Shown here one piece after another: positions 57,931-64,000 of a DNA stretch of 64,000 nucleotides (position 1 is the stretch's first letter; each line of letters begins with the position of its first letter). A model generated the notes under the pieces. It searched no databases. It had not been told where the DNA came from and saw only the letters and a program-made list of their open reading frames with translations. The translations under genes were made by a program, and so were the position numbers. The DNA is from Trissonchulus latispiculum (taxonomy: Eukaryota; Nematoda; Enoplea; Enoplida; Ironidae): positions 21,359-85,358 of the forward strand of contig JASAND010020430.1 of assembly GCA_030248195.1 (NCBI GenBank), written 5' to 3'.

Positions 57931-58333
57931 CTAACTCTTGCTGATTTCTATACAGGTAAGGTCTCAGAAAAGACTTCCCTGATCAACGTTACATTACCGA
58001 CGATAAAACGGATTTGTTATGCAAGCTAATTTTTATTATATCTGACACAGATCGATTTTGGCATTTCTCTGAAGAGAAAATTTGGGTGGTCAAAATGGAT
58101 TTTTTTCAATAACCTTATTTCAGTTCTGGTGGACTAAGGATTCGGCCAATTCTGAAACTTTTAACTTTTTGCTACAAATGCTAACTGTTACTTGCTGAGT
58201 CTGCTAATGGAGTCTGCTCGCTCACTTTTTGTTTAGAGGCAACCTCTATTTTTAGGCCTGAAAAGCTAACTAAATGCAGTAAAAATGAGGTCAAAAGTTT
58301 TTGCCTCCGATTTTGCCGAAAAGCTGCTTGAAG
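57931..58333. other. Unassigned stretch
   Basis: No feature recognised. Confidence 0.4.
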
Positions 58334-58694
58334 GTAGTGTTTTGGAACGGCCGGGCAGCCGGCGGCCGGCCCGGCTGAGCGTCTGTACAAATATGTTAAC
58401 ACTGCAATTTGAACAGAGCATAAAATATTTACAAAACAATTTCAAGACTGAAGGTGAACTTTATCCAAATAGACAAGGTAAAAATTATTTCCATTGTCTT
58501 TGTAATGCATAATTTAAATATTTTCAAGTTTTCTGGCTCAGACACTGAAAAATATGTGTTGCTAGCCTGCCGGCCAGCCGGCTGCCGGCCGGCCGGTGGG
58601 CGCCGGCCAAGAACGGCCAACGGCCGGCCGGCCGGTGATATTTTTCGGCGGCCGGCCGCCGGCCGGTTCCACCCGGCCGTTCTAAAACACTACT
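58334..58694. mobile_element. MITE-like element with GGCCGG-rich ends, copy 1
   Basis: The left end GTAGTGTTTTGGAACGGCCG and the right end (reverse complement GTAGTGTTTTAGAACGGCCG) differ by one base over 20. Subterminal parts are stacked CCGGCCGGC blocks; the core is AT-rich. Open frames through the CCGG blocks are not genes. Confidence 0.85.
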
Positions 58695-59120
58695 TGTAGG
58701 GGTTCCTTGGCCTGCTGAAGCCGAATATGAAATCCGTTTTTCGATATGACGCGTTCTTCGTTTTCAATGCGCATACTACTGTCTGTGAGCTTTTTGGAGC
58801 AAGAATCGACGCCCATTGTTCAAGAAAGTGATTTAGCATTTCTAAACCCTGGAGCGAGGTTTTGTGGTCTAACGTTTTGTGGCACATCTTGGTACACTCA
58901 TTGGCTTGTAGTGCAAAATTTCAGACGATTCGGCCAAAGCACTCTGCAGTAATTAACTCACATCTTCGAAATGCCACCAAATAACAGCGATAACATTAGT
59001 AACTTAATGAAACGCACTCACTGTGTACGCAATGGTTAACGAAATCACGAAAATCTCACAACGTTGATACAGGTCCTTGGTGCATTAACCGGAAAAACAT
59101 TGGGCTCATTTGGTCAGTCA
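58695..59120. other. Spacer
   Basis: No gene recognised. A 68-residue open frame (58746-58952) has no support. Confidence 0.4.
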
Positions 59121-59125
59121 CAGTT

Positions 59126-59299
59126 CTTAGGGTCTTTTCGCGCAGTGAGTTAAACGAGTTAAACGAGTTAAAATTAACTCAATCCTTTTCGCGCACAGAG
59201 TTTAAAGAGCTAACAGTTCATTTTAACTCGCCATCAGGGTTAAACTAGTTAAAAGTTTTAAACTCTACTTTTTAAACTCGCGCGCGAAATGGCACTAAG
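59126..59299. mobile_element. Small MITE-like element, copy 2
   Basis: Inverted ends CTTAGGGTCTTTTCGCGC and (reverse complement) CTTAGTGCCATTTCGCGC enclose 174 bp rich in GAGTTAAA and TTTAACTC, which also pair with each other. Related to 34405-34548. Confidence 0.8.
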
Positions 59300-59464
59300 A
59301 CGTTAGTTAACCTCCACCCGCAAAGGCCTTCCTCGTCCAAGTTTTCTCATTTTGATGGTATCGGACAGAAAAGCATACATTGGAGATAGTTTTCCACGGT
59401 ATCAAAGCACTATATGTGACAACTGTTTCTGGAAAATTTGGGTACCATACCTTGCACCTATAGC

Positions 59465-59700
59465 GTTCAGGGCAGGGTTTTTTGCGTCCAAATGTGCGTC
59501 TGGACGCAAAGTTTCTTATCTGGACGCAATGAAATTTTCACGGGACGCAAGCTAGACGCAACATTATTTCGGGAGAAAATTCAATGTTGTAAGAGTAAAA
59601 ACTTTAAATGTTTCCAGCACCAATTTTTCCGTTTTTTTCCAAAAATTTTTTCGGGTCCTGGGGGCTCCGCCCCGAGACCCCCGGTGTTTCCCACTTTGTC
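59465..59700. mobile_element. Element end with GGACGCAA motifs and GC hairpin
   Basis: CAGGGTTTTTTGCGTCC is related to the reverse complement of the repeat end at 62451 and 62881. Four GGACGCAA or GACGCAA motifs follow (59504-59561). At 59655-59683 GGGTC..GGGGCTCCGCCCC..GACCC forms a GC-rich hairpin. Confidence 0.5.
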
Positions 59701-60295
59701 ATGGAATGCCAAGGTGCAAGGTCATGCCTCAATGTTATTTGTTAAGTTGTTGTCCACCTGCATCCATATCAGATCTTTTCTAACTCGTAAATTTCACTTC
59801 AATAAATATATGGATCTTACTAGGTGCATAATTGTGAACATTTATATTGTTCTCATTCAACAAGTCAGGCAGGATCAAGATTAGTAGTAAAGGAAAACCC
59901 CGAAATTAATAAATTTGTAACTTGGGTCTTCTAAAAACGTTTTTCGCAAAGAATACACAAATGGCAATTTGAAATAATGCAAGACTACCATTTTTCTAAA
60001 ATTTTCAAATACAAAAAGCATATGCACGAGCAATTCACGATGAATTTATCGTAACTAGCGTTAATAGTATTTACAAATGCTTCACGGTATTGCAGTTGAA
60101 TAATGCAGCACGAAGCATACATGCTTCTTTGTTTATTGATACTGACTTATTCAAAATTCAAAAATTTACAGATGCAATTAACACAAAAATGCATTAGCGT
60201 TAGTAGCTTCAGTTAGAATAGATGTAACAGTTGCCAAATTAATCTTTTTAAACATTTCCACAGCGGATTTAATCCGTAATTTCAAAAAATCTCCA
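59701..60295. other. AT-rich stretch
   Basis: No feature recognised. Confidence 0.4.
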
Positions 60296-60299
60296 ACTT

Positions 60300-60429
60300 C
60301 TGGGGGGGATCCGCCCCCCAGCCCCCCTCTGCTAATTTGCAATATTGTTATCAAGGATCAGAGATTTCTAAACTGAATGTATGTTTTAATATTTACTACC
60401 TTTTTCCTGCTGCGCCTCGGCGCAGCAGG
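60300..60429. repeat. Two GC-rich hairpins
   Basis: CTGGGGGGGATCCGCCCCCCAG region (60300-60321) and CCTGCTGCGC/GCGCAGCAGG with a 4-base loop (60406-60429). Their GC content stands out against AT-rich flanks; they may mark the end of the element that starts near 59465. Confidence 0.7.
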
Positions 60430-61326
60430 TCCTACTATAATCGGTTTTGAATTTAATTTAACACACTTAGAATGTTATATATAATTCTTCATATAAAACA
60501 CACATAGCTTTAATATTGTAACTAAGTATATGTTATGCAAATGAGGTTTCCAATGCCACCAAAAATTTTACTACAGAACACTTTTAGCGGAAGTTAATTT
60601 CTGCAAATTAGGCTAGCAAATATTTAAAAGCAATGAAATTTGAAGTACCTTTGCAGTTGTCAACTGTCAGCAATCTAAACGGTTGCATATTTTTTGGGCG
60701 CTAAGTGTAGAATAGGAGCTGCACATAAGCGCAGGGATTCCTTTTAGTTTCTGTTTATTTTTAGTTTTTGCTTTTCGTTTATGTTTTCTTTTTTTTGCTT
60801 TCTTTCTTTCATTCAATTCGTTTGGTTTTTAAAAATTAACCGACTGTCCAGTAGTTTGTATATAGTTACAATGTATACTTTTACGCCAGCTTACATGAAA
60901 TTTTAATAATTATCCACATCAGGCATAAAAAATCAAGAATTCTGTAAAAGCCTAGGTCAATTTTGCAAAATAACTTTGGTTGGCTTCAACTGCTATCATG
61001 GTTTCAGATCTTTATGTAGCTGCCAATCTTGCGTGACCTCAATGGAGGAGTTCTAAATAATGTAATGAGCAGCTTCATTTGCGATTACATGGGAATGCTT
61101 ATGTTGTGTTGCATAAGTAGAGTAGTGCTTCGGAATGCAAGCTTAAAAGAAATTCCCTTTCTGCAGTAATAATATTTTACTCGCAGCAGGCATATATTTA
61201 CGATAAATATTAGTCAAAGCAAGATCATTTTGCACGAAAATATTGCTTGTTTATCAATGATATTACTAAATATTTCATAAATGTTTAATGCTTTAATTAG
61301 TTTAACTAACATTGAAATGTCGGAAT
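60430..61326. other. AT-rich gene-free stretch
   Basis: No feature recognised. Confidence 0.4.
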
Positions 61327-61327
61327 A

Positions 61328-62038
<711 letters not shown>

Positions 62039-62149
62039 AGACACTACAGGAATTATCAGTAGGACAGATAAATTCAAAACAGCCACAAGTCCACGGATCC
62101 CGGAGGATACGATGATATCACAGTTAGAGAAATGAAAATCAAACGTGGA

Positions 62150-62943
62150 CACCCAAAGTCAGACCAACCTTAATCACGCAACCGGTTTCGACGCTCCGCC
62201 GGGGGCATCTTCTTCAGGCGAGTCTTCACACGCTGCTGTCGTTCCTGAGGGGTCAGATAGCGGGGGATCCAATTTCGGGAAGGAAGGAAAATTTCAAAGT
62301 TCTCTAGGGTCGGGCTCCAGGGGTCAGACGGAAAAGAGCTGGGAGGACCGGAGGACCGGAACTGCCGGGAGGGTCGGTACCACTGTTATTGATGTTGTTG
62401 TTGTCGACAGAATCCAAATGGATGCTAGTAAACCTGGACCCGGGGGTGGGACTTAGCGGGACGCAAGGTTGACGCAAATCCGAAAACCAAAAAACCCTGG
62501 TCAGGGTGCAACAATTAAGGGAGATTAAGGGGTGCCCCTCCCAATATGTTGGAGAAAGCGGAAATCCTCTCTCCACCAGGTTTAACAACCACAGGTGTGA
62601 CATTCGAAAAATGGATGCTAGTAAACCTCTTTCAGGAACCATACCCATACATTAGATCAATTATTAGTAACTGTATTGGATTTTTCTGACGACGAAACTA
62701 TTCGGAAGAAGAAAGAAAAGTGGTGGATTAGTCAACTATTTTCTGACCATCCTTTGATTTTCATTTCTCTAACTACAGGAATTATCGAAATTTTCATAAA
62801 TAAAACAATTTTTGCACTAAAAACACGCTAAAACAAGAATTCTGCCTGGACGCAAAATTTCTTAACGGGACGCAACTTAAACTTAGCGGGACGCAAGGTT
62901 GACGCAAATCCGAAAACCAAAAAACCCTGGTCAGGGTGCAACA
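62150..62943. repeat. Interspersed repeat block with an exact 63-bp direct repeat
   Basis: The segment starting ACTTAGCGGGACGCAAGGTT is identical at 62451-62513 and 62881-62943. ATGGATGCTAGTAAACCT also occurs twice (62418 and 62611). CCGGTTTCGACGC with GCATCTTCTTCAGGCG at 62180-62221 resembles conserved blocks of some retroelement 3' regions. No intact protein. Confidence 0.65.
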
Positions 62944-63065
62944 AAGTTTGTATGCGTGTCATGTCAAATTTTGGACCGACAAACCCATGTTGTGATGGCT
63001 CTACAGCACGCTACGCCAGGTAGAATTTTTTCAAACTTCCAACTATTTTGCACCAAACCTAATAC

Positions 63066-63637
<572 letters not shown>

Positions 63638-63945
63638 CCCGTAGTTTTTGGGCCGTGTCTAGACCGGCTGGGCGGCCCAGGTCCACAGTGGGCGGGCCGG
63701 CCGGTGACAGGCCGGCCGGTCAAATGTGAGGCGGCCGACCGGCCACTCACAGTTTCTGCAGCTTATCGCCTTAAACTTGCTAAAATCTGCCTTGAAAACT
63801 ATCAAAAATCTTAATTTTTATTTGTATTTTGGAGAGCCTGCAAAAAGCGGCACCGGCCGGCCGGCCGGTTCTGGGCCGGCGGCCACCGGCCGGCCGCTGC
63901 CGGCCGGCCCACGAAAAATTGGGCCGGTGAACAACACTACTACCG
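63638..63945. mobile_element. MITE-like element with GGCCGG-rich ends, copy 2
   Basis: Left GTAGTTTTTGGGCCG and right (reverse complement AGTAGTGTTGTTCACCGGCC) correspond to the ends of 58334-58694. Both sides carry stacked GGCCGGCCGG blocks around an AT-rich core. It is more divergent than copy 1. Confidence 0.75.
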
Positions 63946-64000
63946 AGCTAAAACAAACTACACACCGCAAAAGAAGACGATGCCAGCACCAGGTTCAGGA

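Noticed and set aside
58285..58699. Open frames through CCGG blocks
   Set aside because: Products are low-complexity R/P/A/G repeats encoded by the MITE ends.

Overview
This window looks like a stretch of animal nuclear DNA, probably from a marine invertebrate. It is AT-rich, the clear genes carry spliceosomal introns with ordinary GT..AG borders and a poly(A) signal, and most of the sequence is repeats: long (GT)n and (TA)n tracts, several satellite-like arrays, fold-back elements, MITE-like elements and decayed Polinton (Maverick)-type transposon genes. I found no prokaryotic operon, rRNA gene, intact tRNA gene or CRISPR array. The species cannot be named from the sequence alone.

Layout. 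0-5 kb: part of a C2H2 zinc-finger gene on the minus strand, a small divergent intronless ORF of unknown function (1513-1839), a 151-bp satellite, and a five-exon gene with two double-stranded-RNA-binding-like segments (3389-4693). 5-18.3 kb: gene-free and repeat-dense, with 148-bp and 176-196-bp tandem arrays, a palindromic element, a cluster of small hairpins, an A-B-A'-B' higher-order array studded with GGGTTTTTTCCCG blocks, and a 565-bp tandem duplication. 18.3-30.3 kb: graveyard of Polinton-type genes. It holds an integrase pseudogene, DNA polymerase B pieces on both strands (one with a small hAT-like insertion flanked by an 8-bp duplication) and a second, more decayed integrase. 30-49 kb: mostly unassigned DNA with MITE-like and fold-back repeats, plus a GC-richer block (39.1-41.5 kb) with several unrecognised open segments on the minus strand. 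49.6-55.6 kb: two paralogous RING-finger genes on the minus strand, each with an exon 1 that contributes only the ATG, separated by a pair of TTAA-bounded inverted repeats. 55.6-64 kb: fold-back elements, two GGCCGG-rich MITE-like elements, elements carrying GGACGCAA motifs, and two very long (GT)n arrays.

How the genes relate. The best-supported host genes are the two RING proteins (probable E3 ubiquitin ligases formed by local duplication) and the dsRBD-like gene. The zinc-finger gene may be a host gene or the cargo of a mobile element. The Polinton-type genes are broken by stops, frameshifts, rearrangement and nested insertion and cannot make functional proteins as they stand. No pathway linking the genes can be supported.
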